DNA of 64,000 bases, from contig JAFXNA010000024.1 of the NCBI GenBank assembly GCA_017529865.1, forward strand, positions 62,001-126,000, given 5' to 3'. Below the pieces are notes generated by a model that did not search any database, was not told the origin of the DNA, and saw nothing but the letters and a program-made list of their open reading frames with translations. A program made the translations under genes and the position numbers. This stretch comes from Bacteroidaceae bacterium. Lineage in GTDB: Bacteria > Bacteroidota > Bacteroidia > Bacteroidales > Bacteroidaceae. This document shows, piece after piece, positions 13,747-22,703 of this stretch; position 1 is the stretch's first letter; each line of letters starts with the position of its first letter.

Positions 13747-16089
13747 ATGAAAAATCTTGTGATTGTTGAGTCCCCTGCTAAGGCAAAGACATTGGAGAAA
13801 TTCCTTGGCAAGGACTATAAAGTGATGTCGAGTTATGGTCACATACGCGACTTGAAGAAAAAAGACTTTGGAGTAGATTTAGACAACCTTAACCCAGAAT
13901 ATGAGATTCCAGATGATAAGCTGGCGCTGGTGAAATCGTTGAAGAAGAATGCGAACGATGCTGATACGGTGTGGTTGGCATCCGATGAAGACCGCGAGGG
14001 AGAAGCCATCTCTTGGCACTTGGCTCAGGTGTTGGGGTTGGACTTAGAACATACGAAACGAATTGTATTCCACGAAATCACGAAGAACGCCATCTTAGAG
14101 GCTATCAAGGCTCCACGCACCATCGATGTGAACCTGGTGAATGCCCAGCAGGCACGTCGTGTGTTGGACCGCATCGTGGGTTTCAAACTCTCACCTGTGT
14201 TGTGGAAGAAACTGAAACCATCGTTGTCGGCTGGTCGCGTGCAGTCGGTCAGTGTACGACTGATTGTGGAGCGCGAGCGCGAGATTGAGCAGTTCAAAGC
14301 AGAGTCGAGCTATAAAGTAGAAGCAGAGTTTGAAACGACTGACGAGAAGGGTCAGAAGATTGACTTCCGTGCCGACCTGAACACACGCTTCAAGACGGAA
14401 GAGGAAGCACGAAAGTTCTTAGAGTCGATCGACGGCAAGACCTTCACGGTGGCCGACATCAGCAAGAAGCCAACGAAAAAAACTCCAGCTCCACCATTCA
14501 CAACTTCTACCCTGCAGCAGGAAGCTGCTCGTAAGTTGGGCTTCACGGTATCGCAGACCATGATGGTGGCTCAGCGTCTGTACGAATCGGGATTCATCAC
14601 CTACATGCGTACCGACTCCGTAAACCTGTCGACCCTGTGTCTGGGTACGAGCAAGGAAGAAATCATCGCCCAGTGGGGTAAGGAATACAGCAAAACCCGC
14701 AACTACCACACCAGTTCGAAGGGTGCTCAGGAAGCTCACGAAGCCATCCGTCCGACCTATATCTCGAACCACGAAATAACAGGTAACGCCCAAGAGCGCA
14801 AGTTGTATGAACTGATTTGGAAGCGTACGTTAGCATCGCAGATGGCTGATGCAGAAATAGAGAAAACAACCATCAAGATAGCCCTCGATGGTACAGACTA
14901 CGACTTCACGGCAAACGGAGAAGTAGTGACGTTCGACGGTTTCCTGCGCCTGTATCACGAATCGTTCGAAGAGGAGGAACAGCCAGACGACGAGACTCGT
15001 CAGTTGCCAAACCTGACGGTAGGCACCCAACTACAACCAGTTGCTTTGCAGGCAATGGAGCGCCTGTCGCAAGCCCCTGTAAGATACACGGAAGCCAGTC
15101 TGGTTCGTAAATTGGAAGAGTTGGGCATTGGACGTCCTTCAACCTACGCGCCAATCATCTCGACCATCCAGCAGCGTGAATATGTGACAAAAGGCAACAA
15201 GCCAGGCGAGAAGTATCAGTTCCACATTCTGAAACTATCGAAAGGCAAAATCAAGGAAAGTACCAAGGCGGAGGTAGTGGGACAGGAGAAAGCCAAACTG
15301 ATACCTACAGATATCGGTGTGGTGGTGAACGACTTCCTCATGCAGTTCTTCCCAGAGATTATGGATTACCACTTCACAGCTAATGTGGAGAAGGACTTCG
15401 ATAAAGTGGCAGAAGGCAAGACCGACTGGAAGAAAGTGATCAAGCATTTCTATCGTGACTTCGAACCAATGGTGGAGAAGACGATGAGCGACAAGATGGA
15501 TCACAAGATGGGTGAACGCGTACTGGGTATCGACCCAAAGAGCGGCAAACCTGTATCAGTAAAAATCGGACGATTCGGCCCTGTGGTACAGATCGGTTCG
15601 GCTACTGATAGCGAGAAGCCACGATTTGCCCAACTGAAGAAAGACCAAAGTATTCAGACCATTACGTTCGAGGAGGCAATGGATCTCTTCAAGCTGCCTC
15701 GTACCATCGGTGAGTACGAAGGAGCAGAAGTGACGATCGGAACAGGACGATTCGGTCCCTACGTGCTTCACAACAAGACTTACGTGGGTATACCTGCACA
15801 ATACGACCCAATGGCTGTCACACTCGAAGACGCCATCGAACTGCTGAAGCAGAAGCAGCAAAACGAGGAGCAGAAGCACTTGAAGCAATTTGACAGCGAG
15901 CCAGAACTCGAGGTACTCAACGGCCGGTTCGGACCATACCTGCGCTATAAGGGAGCAAACTACAAACTGCCAAAGAGCATCGATAACATCGAAGGGCTTA
16001 CCGTCGAGAAGTGTCTGGAAATCATTCAAGCTCAGGAAAACAGAGCAGGAAGTGCCCGTAGTCATCGAGCCAAAACAGCGAAGAGCTGA
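13747..16089 (+). CDS. topA: DNA topoisomerase I
   Basis: This 780-residue type IA topoisomerase relaxes negative supercoils through a transient 5'-phosphotyrosine link. The Toprim domain is at the start, with VESPAKAKTLEKFLG (Glu8) and ASDEDREGEAISWHL (Asp80, Asp82). The catalytic tyrosine is Tyr286 in GFITYMRTDS. GIGRPSTYAPIISTIQQREY marks the end of the core. The C-terminus carries repeated topoisomerase C-terminal motifs (KIGRFGPVVQIG, TGRFGPYVLHN, NGRFGPYLRYKG) in place of zinc fingers, as usual in Bacteroidetes. The stop overlaps the aroK start (TGATG), so the two are translationally coupled. Confidence 0.98.
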   Translation: MKNLVIVESPAKAKTLEKFLGKDYKVMSSYGHIRDLKKKDFGVDLDNLNPEYEIPDDKLALVKSLKKNANDADTVWLASDEDREGEAISWHLAQVLGLDLEHTKRIVFHEITKNAILEAIKAPRTIDVNLVNAQQARRVLDRIVGFKLSPVLWKKLKPSLSAGRVQSVSVRLIVEREREIEQFKAESSYKVEAEFETTDEKGQKIDFRADLNTRFKTEEEARKFLESIDGKTFTVADISKKPTKKTPAPPFTTSTLQQEAARKLGFTVSQTMMVAQRLYESGFITYMRTDSVNLSTLCLGTSKEEIIAQWGKEYSKTRNYHTSSKGAQEAHEAIRPTYISNHEITGNAQERKLYELIWKRTLASQMADAEIEKTTIKIALDGTDYDFTANGEVVTFDGFLRLYHESFEEEEQPDDETRQLPNLTVGTQLQPVALQAMERLSQAPVRYTEASLVRKLEELGIGRPSTYAPIISTIQQREYVTKGNKPGEKYQFHILKLSKGKIKESTKAEVVGQEKAKLIPTDIGVVVNDFLMQFFPEIMDYHFTANVEKDFDKVAEGKTDWKKVIKHFYRDFEPMVEKTMSDKMDHKMGERVLGIDPKSGKPVSVKIGRFGPVVQIGSATDSEKPRFAQLKKDQSIQTITFEEAMDLFKLPRTIGEYEGAEVTIGTGRFGPYVLHNKTYVGIPAQYDPMAVTLEDAIELLKQKQQNEEQKHLKQFDSEPELEVLNGRFGPYLRYKGANYKLPKSIDNIEGLTVEKCLEIIQAQENRAGSARSHRAKTAKS

Positions 16090-16619
16090 TGAAAATCGTA
16101 CTGATAGGATACATGGGAGCCGGCAAAACTACTTTGGGGAAAGCCTTAGCTCAACACATGGGACTTCAGTTCTATGACCTGGATTGGTGGATTGAGGAGA
16201 AAGCAGGCTGCACCATCGCCCAGATATTCGCACAACAAGGAGAGGACGCATTCAGAGAAATGGAGCGCCAAGCCCTCCACGAAGTGATAGAAAAGGACGA
16301 CATCGTACTATCGGTAGGTGGTGGAACCCCTTGCTTCTTCGACAACATCGACTATATGAACCGTCAAGCTAATACGGTGTACCTGAATGCTTCGGTAGAA
16401 ACCCTCAAGGCCCACATCAGGATGGGAGGTTCGAAACGCCCATTGGTAGATGGGAAAAGCGACGAGGAGCTGACTGAATATATCACCGCTTCGCTTCAGA
16501 AACGTGAGCCTTACTATCGTCAAGCCACCTATCAGGTACAGATAGCAACGATTACACGCGAAGAGCAAATCGATGGTTACGTAGAAGAAATACAGCGGAG
16601 AGTGAAGAGTGGAGAGTGA
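16089..16619 (+). CDS. aroK: Shikimate kinase
   Basis: This 176-residue enzyme phosphorylates shikimate at O-3 with ATP in the chorismate pathway. The P-loop GYMGAGKTT is at residues 7-15. Shikimate-binding residues are Asp30 and Asp32 in YDLDWWIEE, Arg56 in FREMERQA, and the glycine triplet GGGT at 77-80. KRPLV at 116-120 is the lid arginine segment. The start ATG overlaps the topA stop. The last codons (RRVKSGE) are encoded by a GGAGAGTGAAGAG repeat that continues into the gap before argB. Confidence 0.97.
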   Translation: MKIVLIGYMGAGKTTLGKALAQHMGLQFYDLDWWIEEKAGCTIAQIFAQQGEDAFREMERQALHEVIEKDDIVLSVGGGTPCFFDNIDYMNRQANTVYLNASVETLKAHIRMGGSKRPLVDGKSDEELTEYITASLQKREPYYRQATYQVQIATITREEQIDGYVEEIQRRVKSGE

Positions 16620-16644
16620 AGAGTTTAGACTTTAATCATAGAAG

Positions 16645-17418
16645 ATGGAAAAGCTGACAATCATAAAGGTAGGAGGAAAAATCGTGGAGGAACCAGACTC
16701 GCTGGCCCAACTCCTCGATGACTTCGCTCGTATTCCTGGTCATAAGATGCTGGTACATGGGGGAGGCCGTAGCGCTACCCGCATTGCTGCGCAGTTGGGC
16801 ATCGAAACCAAGATGGTGGACGGCCGACGCATTACTGACGCAGAGATGCTGAACGTAGTGACGATGGTGTATGGCGGACTGGTGAACAAAAACATCGTAG
16901 CCAACCTGCAAGCCAGAAACATCAACGCATTAGGACTGACGGGTGCCGACATGAACGTCATCGAGTCACATAAGCGACTACCCAACCCGATTGACTTCGG
17001 ATATGTGGGCGATGTAGACAAGGTGGACGGAAGCCGATTGGCTCAACTCATCGATTCAGGCATCGTGCCCGTGATGGCTCCCCTCACCCACAACCGTCAA
17101 GGCAACCTACTCAACACGAATGCTGATACCATCGCAGGTGAGGTCGCCAAAGCGATGACACCTTATTATAATTTAACGCTCATGTTCTGCTTCGAGAAAG
17201 CAGGGGTGTTGCAAGACGAAAACGACGAATCAACCGTCATTCCACATATCAACGCAGCCGACTTCCGACGGTTGGTGGACGATGGCGTCATTCAGGGTGG
17301 TATGATTCCCAAGATTCAGAATGCACTCGAGGCTGTCGATGCTGGTGTGAAAGAAGTAATCATTACCAAAGCAACAGCCATAGACGGTAGCAGAGGCACG
17401 AAAATAACAAATAATTAA
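16645..17418 (+). CDS. argB: Acetylglutamate (or succinylglutamate) kinase
   Basis: The 257-residue product is an amino-acid kinase family member with KVGGKIVEE near the start, the HGGGRSATRIA loop (Gly39-41), MVDGRRITDAEML and VNKNIVANLQARNINALGLT. It performs the second step of arginine biosynthesis. In Bacteroides fragilis the pathway runs through N-succinyl intermediates, so the natural substrate here may be N-succinyl-L-glutamate; that is by analogy. It follows aroK by 25 bases of GAGAGTGAAGAG-type repeat and is probably in the topA-aroK-argB transcript. A terminator follows the stop. Confidence 0.93.
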   Translation: MEKLTIIKVGGKIVEEPDSLAQLLDDFARIPGHKMLVHGGGRSATRIAAQLGIETKMVDGRRITDAEMLNVVTMVYGGLVNKNIVANLQARNINALGLTGADMNVIESHKRLPNPIDFGYVGDVDKVDGSRLAQLIDSGIVPVMAPLTHNRQGNLLNTNADTIAGEVAKAMTPYYNLTLMFCFEKAGVLQDENDESTVIPHINAADFRRLVDDGVIQGGMIPKIQNALEAVDAGVKEVIITKATAIDGSRGTKITNN

Positions 17419-17426
17419 AAAAAATG

Positions 17427-17466
17427 CGGATGAGCTGTAACTTTTATACGGCTCATCCGTCTTATT
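17427..17466 (+). terminator. Terminator after argB
   Basis: CGGATGAGC (17427-17435) pairs with GCTCATCCG (17451-17459). The tail TCTTATT is a modest T run, so some read-through into the sigma factor gene 10 bases on is plausible. Confidence 0.7.
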
Positions 17467-17475
17467 AATAGAGAG

Positions 17476-17976
17476 ATGAAAGAAATCAGTTTCAAGAACG
17501 ATGTGTTGCCACTGAAAGACAAGCTCTTCAGATTGGCCCTTCGCATTACTCTCAACAGAGAAGAAGCCGAGGATATCGTTCAAGACACACTGATGAAACT
17601 CTGGAATCAACGCGATGAATGGAGCGCCATTCAGAATATGGAAACCTACTCGATGACCATCTGTCGAAATCTCTCGCTCGATGCCATCGAAAAGAAAGAA
17701 AGGCAGAACATTTCGCTTGACGAAACGGCACACGACCGTCCTGACACCTCTCGAACGCAGGATGAGGAGCTAATGAAGCAGCAACAGTTGAACACTGTGA
17801 TGCACATCATCGGACAACTGCCCGAAAAACAGCGAACCATCATGCAACTTCGCGACATCGAAGGCAAAAGCTACCAGGAGATTGCCGACATCATGAGCAT
17901 CAATGTCTCAGACGTCAAAGTAAACCTCTTCAGAGCACGCCAGAAGGTAGTAGGAAGTATCAATAAAGAATCATAG
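17476..17976 (+). CDS. ECF-type sigma-70 family RNA polymerase sigma factor
   Basis: The 166-residue product has sigma region 2 near residues 8-75 (KLFRLALRITLNREEAEDIV then QDTLMKLWNQRDEW) and region 4 near 105-155 (IGQLPEKQRTIMQLRDIEGK then SYQEIADIMSINVSDVKVNL). Regions 1 and 3 are absent, as in ECF sigma factors. It would direct RNA polymerase to an alternative promoter set. The next gene, 29 bases on, encodes a membrane protein of the size and layout of an anti-sigma factor, a common pairing. Confidence 0.93.
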   Translation: MKEISFKNDVLPLKDKLFRLALRITLNREEAEDIVQDTLMKLWNQRDEWSAIQNMETYSMTICRNLSLDAIEKKERQNISLDETAHDRPDTSRTQDEELMKQQQLNTVMHIIGQLPEKQRTIMQLRDIEGKSYQEIADIMSINVSDVKVNLFRARQKVVGSINKES

Positions 17977-18005
17977 AATCGCTCAACGTTATCAAATAAA
18001 AGCCA

Positions 18006-18512
18006 ATGAATTATCAGTACATAGAACAGCTATTGGATCGCTTCTGGAACTGCGAGACCACACTGGAGGAAGAACAGATTCTCCGTTCGTTCTTCAGTCA
18101 AGCCGATGTTCCCAGCCATCTGAAACAATACACAGCGTTCTTTGCTTACGAGGCAACTCTAAAGGATGAAAAGCTCGGCGAAGACTTTGACAAACGCATC
18201 CTGGCGATGACAGAAGAAGAGCAAGCAGTGGAAGCCAAAACCGTGAAACTTGCTACCCGCATCGCTCCATTCTTCAAAGCAGCAGCCGTAGTAGCAGTGG
18301 TGCTGACGATTGGCAACATCGCAGAAAGAGCACTACGAGACAATTCGGTTAGCGACACAACGGTAGGCGTCACAGATACCTACATTAAGAAAGAAGACAT
18401 CACAGCTAAAATCAAAATCATAGATCACACCCGCTCAGAAGCAATGGCTAAGACCGACTCACTGAAGAGCCAGACACCAACCATCAGTCAAGAGAATCTG
18501 ATTATTGAATAG
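18006..18512 (+). CDS. Probable anti-sigma factor, single-pass membrane protein
   Basis: The 168-residue product has a cytoplasmic helical N-terminus (MNYQYIEQLLDRFWNCETTL, EEEQILRSFF) in the style of anti-sigma domains. One membrane segment at about residues 88-104 (PFFKAAAVVAVVLTIGNI) is followed by a 60-residue extracytoplasmic tail. Known anti-sigma families share such a layout, but I see no ZAS zinc motif. Assignment rests mostly on position directly after the sigma gene. A clear terminator lies downstream, closing the two-gene unit. Confidence 0.7.
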   Translation: MNYQYIEQLLDRFWNCETTLEEEQILRSFFSQADVPSHLKQYTAFFAYEATLKDEKLGEDFDKRILAMTEEEQAVEAKTVKLATRIAPFFKAAAVVAVVLTIGNIAERALRDNSVSDTTVGVTDTYIKKEDITAKIKIIDHTRSEAMAKTDSLKSQTPTISQENLIIE

Positions 18513-18636
18513 CTGGACGAAAGAGATAAAATAACAATCATTTTCTTTTATATGCTTTAACTAAAACCTAAGAAACGAAACTGCGAAGTTTCAATTCTCT
18601 CAAAAACCAATTAAGTTTGAACTAAACTTTGAAATA

Positions 18637-18664
18637 GAGCTGACGAAAGTCGGCTCTTTTCATT
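18637..18664 (+). terminator. Terminator after the sigma/anti-sigma pair
   Basis: GAGCTGAC (18637-18644), a GAAA tetraloop and GTCGGCTC (18649-18656) form an 8-base-pair stem with one wobble, followed by TTTTCATTTT. Confidence 0.85.
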
Positions 18665-18738
18665 TTATATTGGAGTACCTGTTTTAGAGGCACATAGAAG
18701 CAAAATACAAAGCGAAAGGGCAATTCATACCTTATTTA

Positions 18739-18770
18739 TTTGGTCAAAACTTGAACTTTGTGTAACTTTG
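18739..18770 (+). promoter_or_regulatory. Consensus promoter of korAB
   Basis: TTTG at 18739-18742, a 20-base spacer and TAACTTTG at 18763-18770, 32 bases before the korA ATG. Confidence 0.8.
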
Positions 18771-18802
18771 CAGTCAATTATAAATACCAATAGAAGAAAA
18801 TC

Positions 18803-20653
18803 ATGTCAGACGAATTGGAAATCAAAGAATTGGAAGAAGTCGTTGTCCGATTCTCAGGTGACTCTGGCGATGGTATGCAACTCGCCGGAAACATCTTCTC
18901 AACAGTATCAGCAACAGTAGGAAACAGCATCAGTACGTTCCCAGATTACCCTGCCGACATACGTGCCCCGCAAGGGTCGCTGACGGGTGTATCGGGCTTT
19001 CAGGTTCACATCGGAGCCGGTCAAGTCTATACTCCTGGCGACAAATGTGATGTGCTGGTAGCCATGAATGCAGCAGCACTGAAGACTCAGTATCGCTATG
19101 CCAAACCAGGCGCAGCTATCATCATCGACACCGACTCATTCGGTCCAAAGGACCTTGAGAAGGCAGCCTTCAAGACTGCCGATTATCTCGGTGAAATGGG
19201 CATTGACCCTGATCGCGTGATTGCCTGCCCTATCAGTCAGATGGTAAAAGACTGTCTAGCCGATTCAGGTATGGACGTGAAGGCAATGATGAAATGCCGT
19301 AACATGTTTGCGTTAGGACTGGTCTGCTGGCTGTTCGACCGTGACCTGGAAGTAGCATTCAACTACCTCAAGGAAAAGTTCGCAAAGAAAGCCGGAGTGG
19401 CAGAGGCAAACATCAAGGTCATTAAGGCCGGCTATGACTACGGACACAACACCCACAGTTCGGTTGCCAACGTCTATAGAATCGAAACCAAGCATAAGGT
19501 GCCAGGACGCTATATGGACATCACTGGTAACAAAGCAACCGCATACGGATTCATCGCTGCTGCTGAGAAGGCAGAACTGAAACTCTATCTCGGTTCCTAT
19601 CCTATCACCCCAGCTACTGACGTGCTGCACGAACTGTCAAAGCACAAGTCATTAGGCGTAACTACCGTACAGTGTGAGGACGAAATTGCCGGATGTGCTT
19701 CTGCACTCGGAGCTTCATTCGCAGGTGCATTGGGCGTCACTTCTACGTCAGGCCCCGGTATCTGTCTGAAGAGTGAAGCGATGAACCTTGCTGTCATCAT
19801 GGAACTCCCATTGGTAGTGCTCGACGTACAGCGTGGTGGTCCTGCTACAGGTCTTCCAACCAAGAGCGAACAGACCGACTTGCTGCAATGTTTGTTTGGC
19901 CGTAACGGTGAGAGTCCAATGCCAGTGATTGCCGCCACCAGTCCTACCGACTGCTTCGATGCTGCTTATCAGGCATCCAAGATGGCGCTCGAACACATGA
20001 CACCAGTCATCCTGATGACAGATGCCTATATCGCCAATGGTTCAAGTGCATTCAAACTGCCAAATCTCGCTGACTATCCAGCGATTAACCCTCCATACGT
20101 TCCAGAAGAGTTGAAGGGTCAGTGGGCACCCTATCTGCGTGACGAAAAGACTAAGGTTCGCTATTGGGCAGTTCCTGGTCGTGAGGGCTTCGAGCATATT
20201 CTTGGTGGATTGGAGAAGGACAACCAGACAGGTGCCATCTCAACCAACCCAGAGAACCACGATCTGATGACTCGTCTCCGTAAGGAGAAAGTAGACAAGA
20301 TTCCTGTGCCCGACCTCGAAGTGCTGGGCGACAAGGACGATGCCGACCTGCTGATTGTTGGCTTCGGCGGCACATTCGGTCATCTGCATGCAGCAATGGA
20401 CGAGATGCGTGCTGCTGGCAAGAAAGTAGCAATGGCTCACTTCAAATTCATCAACCCACTCCCAAAGAATACAGCCTATGTACTCATGAAGTACAAGAAG
20501 GTGGTGGTAGCAGAACAGAATATGGGTCAGTTAGCCTCATGGCTCCGCATGAAAGTCGACGGTTTCGTACCTTACCAGTTCAATCAGGTGAAGGGACAGC
20601 CGTTCGTAGTAGAAGAGTTAGTTAATGCATTCGAGGACATTTTAAAGAAGTAA
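18803..20653 (+). CDS. korA: 2-oxoacid:ferredoxin oxidoreductase, alpha subunit (gamma-alpha fusion)
   Basis: The 616-residue product joins the gamma domain (residues about 10-190, VVVRFSGDSGDGMQLAGNIF) to the alpha domain (from about 215, with YPITPATDVLHELSK). This is the fused layout of 2-oxoglutarate-type oxidoreductases. With KorB it interconverts 2-oxoglutarate and succinyl-CoA plus CO2 using ferredoxin. Substrate preference cannot be read from sequence alone, and other 2-oxoacids are possible. korB starts 6 bases after the stop. The protein is cytoplasmic. Confidence 0.93.
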   Translation: MSDELEIKELEEVVVRFSGDSGDGMQLAGNIFSTVSATVGNSISTFPDYPADIRAPQGSLTGVSGFQVHIGAGQVYTPGDKCDVLVAMNAAALKTQYRYAKPGAAIIIDTDSFGPKDLEKAAFKTADYLGEMGIDPDRVIACPISQMVKDCLADSGMDVKAMMKCRNMFALGLVCWLFDRDLEVAFNYLKEKFAKKAGVAEANIKVIKAGYDYGHNTHSSVANVYRIETKHKVPGRYMDITGNKATAYGFIAAAEKAELKLYLGSYPITPATDVLHELSKHKSLGVTTVQCEDEIAGCASALGASFAGALGVTSTSGPGICLKSEAMNLAVIMELPLVVLDVQRGGPATGLPTKSEQTDLLQCLFGRNGESPMPVIAATSPTDCFDAAYQASKMALEHMTPVILMTDAYIANGSSAFKLPNLADYPAINPPYVPEELKGQWAPYLRDEKTKVRYWAVPGREGFEHILGGLEKDNQTGAISTNPENHDLMTRLRKEKVDKIPVPDLEVLGDKDDADLLIVGFGGTFGHLHAAMDEMRAAGKKVAMAHFKFINPLPKNTAYVLMKYKKVVVAEQNMGQLASWLRMKVDGFVPYQFNQVKGQPFVVEELVNAFEDILKK

Positions 20654-20659
20654 ACGATT

Positions 20660-21664
20660 ATGAGTTATACAGCACAAGACTATAAGAAAGGACAGCCTCG
20701 TTGGTGTCCAGGATGCGGCGACCACTTCTTCTTGGCATCGCTCCACAAAGCAATGGCAGAAATCGGTGTTGACCCATGGAACAATGCCGTGATTTCGGGT
20801 ATTGGATGCTCAAGCCGCCTGCCCCACTACATGGCAACATACGGCATGAACACCATTCATGGACGTGCTGCAGCAATTGCTACAGGTGCAAAGGTTGCCA
20901 ACCCCAACCTGACCGTATGGCAGGTCAGTGGTGATGGCGACGGACTGGCTATCGGTGGTAACCACTTCATTCATGCCAACCGACGCAACATCAACCTCAA
21001 TATGATTCTGCTGAATAACCGAATCTACGGACTGACAAAGGGTCAGTACAGTCCTACCAGTCCACGTGGATTCGTGTCGAAATCAAGCCCTTATGGCACC
21101 GTAGAAGATCCATTCCGTCCAGCAGAACTTTGCTTTGGCGCTCGCGGTCACTTTTTCGCACGTGCCGTAGCTACCGACACCCCGGCAACCGTTGAGATAC
21201 TGAAGGCTGCATACCAACACAAAGGCGCCAGCGTATGCGAGATTCTACAGAACTGTGTCATCTTCAATAACGGTACCCACGACAGCGTTTACACCAAAGA
21301 AGGTCGCGCAAAGAACGCCATCTATGTAGAACATGGCAAGCCGCTCATCTTCGGTGAGAATCGTGAATACGGCCTTGTTCAAGAAGGATTCGGACTGAAA
21401 GTCGTTGAGATTGGTAAAGACGGCATCACCGAGAAGGATATCCTCGTTCACGATGCTCACTGCGAGGATAACACCCTGCAGCTGAAGCTTGCTTTGATGG
21501 GCAATGGCGACGGATTCCCTATCGCTTTGGGTGTTATCCGCGATGTGGAGGCTCCGACCTATGATGATAGCGTCACCGCTCAGATTGAAGAGGTGAAAGC
21601 AGCCAAAAAGTACCATAACTTTGCCGAACTGCTCGAAACCAACGATATTTGGGAAGTAAAGTGA
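20660..21664 (+). CDS. korB: 2-oxoacid:ferredoxin oxidoreductase, beta subunit
   Basis: The 334-residue product binds thiamine diphosphate and the iron-sulfur cluster. RWCPGCGDHFF at residues 14-24 gives Cys16 and Cys19. WQVSGDGDGLAIGGNHFI is the diphosphate and magnesium site, followed by NINLNMILLNNRIYGLTKGQ. The length and the Cys pattern fit the beta subunit of the 2-oxoglutarate-type enzyme, distinct from the single-chain pyruvate enzyme. The final GTGA overlaps the start of ribD. Confidence 0.94.
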   Translation: MSYTAQDYKKGQPRWCPGCGDHFFLASLHKAMAEIGVDPWNNAVISGIGCSSRLPHYMATYGMNTIHGRAAAIATGAKVANPNLTVWQVSGDGDGLAIGGNHFIHANRRNINLNMILLNNRIYGLTKGQYSPTSPRGFVSKSSPYGTVEDPFRPAELCFGARGHFFARAVATDTPATVEILKAAYQHKGASVCEILQNCVIFNNGTHDSVYTKEGRAKNAIYVEHGKPLIFGENREYGLVQEGFGLKVVEIGKDGITEKDILVHDAHCEDNTLQLKLALMGNGDGFPIALGVIRDVEAPTYDDSVTAQIEEVKAAKKYHNFAELLETNDIWEVK

Positions 21665-22665
21665 CAGAAGCAGACTATCGATATATGAAGCGATGCATTC
21701 AGCTGGCCAAGAACGGCCAGCTGAATGCTGTTCCAAACCCAATGGTGGGAGCCGTTATCGTGGCTTGTGAACGTATCATTGGCGAGGGGTATCATGTACG
21801 CTGTGGCGAAGGACATGCAGAGGTGAATGCCTTTGCATCAGTCCGACCTGAAGACGAACCACTGCTGAAAGAAGCCACTATTTACGTCAGTTTGGAACCT
21901 TGCAGCCACTATGGGAAAACCCCACCATGTGCCGACCTGATAATCAGGAAAGGTGTACGGCGAGTCGTTGTGGGAACAGAAGACCCTTTCGTAGAAGTCA
22001 GAGGCCGAGGCATTGAGAAACTGAGAAAGGCAGGCATCGAAGTGACGGTAGGCGTATTGAAAGAAGAATGTGAAGAACTGAACAAAGTATTCTTCACCTT
22101 CCATCAGCTCAAACACCCATTCATTACATTAAAATGGGCAGAAAGCAAAGACGGATTCATTGCCAGCATCAACTCAGAAGGGAAGCAACAACCTACACAG
22201 ATTTCGACACCACTGACCCAACTCCACACCCATAAACTCCGAGCAGAGCATCAAGCCATCCTCATTGGCCGCAACACCCTTGAAACAGATCATCCATCGC
22301 TCACCACCCGCTATTGGACAGGACGAAATCCAATCCCAATCGTCCTCACTCATCATCCATCTTTACCTTCTACTCTTCACTCTCCCCTTTTCATGTCCGG
22401 CTCGCTTATTGATATCGTGCGCGACCTCCACGCCCGAGGAATTCAATCAGTATTGGTCGAAGGAGGGAGAGATGTTCTCCAACAATTTATTGACCAAAAC
22501 CTATGGGACGAAGCATACATCGAGAAGGGAGATATCGTGATAGGCAAAGGAGTCAAAGCACCACAATTGGGGCAAAAAAACTACCCCTCTTTAGGCGTTT
22601 GGGGCATAAAAGAACAAAAAAAACATATAAAAAACATTAAAAGTCTGCCAGATACTTCTCTATAG
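21661..22665 (+). CDS. ribD: Bifunctional riboflavin deaminase/reductase RibD
   Basis: The start is placed at GTG 21661, which overlaps the korB stop as GTGA and gives MTEADYRYMKRCIQLAKNGQ, in register with other RibD N-termini. Residues 1-145 are the deaminase, with zinc ligands His52 (GHAEVNA), Cys81 and Cys90 (EPCSHYGKTPPC). The reductase domain starts near FITLKWAESKDGFIA and includes VEGGRDVLQQFI. It performs the second and third steps of riboflavin synthesis. The 334 residues are a little short for the family. Residues about 234-243 (PSLPSTLHSP) are encoded by a CTCTTCACTCTCC repeat seen elsewhere in gaps. Confidence 0.93.
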   Translation: MTEADYRYMKRCIQLAKNGQLNAVPNPMVGAVIVACERIIGEGYHVRCGEGHAEVNAFASVRPEDEPLLKEATIYVSLEPCSHYGKTPPCADLIIRKGVRRVVVGTEDPFVEVRGRGIEKLRKAGIEVTVGVLKEECEELNKVFFTFHQLKHPFITLKWAESKDGFIASINSEGKQQPTQISTPLTQLHTHKLRAEHQAILIGRNTLETDHPSLTTRYWTGRNPIPIVLTHHPSLPSTLHSPLFMSGSLIDIVRDLHARGIQSVLVEGGRDVLQQFIDQNLWDEAYIEKGDIVIGKGVKAPQLGQKNYPSLGVWGIKEQKKHIKNIKSLPDTSL

Positions 22666-22678
22666 CAAAAAATGTTCG

Positions 22679-22686
22679 TACTTTTG
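22679..22686 (+). promoter_or_regulatory. -7 promoter box for the envelope gene block
   Basis: TACTTTTG fits TAnnTTTG and lies 17 bases before the ATG at 22704. The leader would be very short. Confidence 0.55.
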
Positions 22687-22703
22687 CATGTTAAAATGCA
22701 TAC

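Noticed and set aside
21649..21664. TTG at 21649 as the ribD start
   Set aside because: The GTG at 21661 gives the usual GTGA coupling to korB and an N-terminus in register with other RibD proteins.
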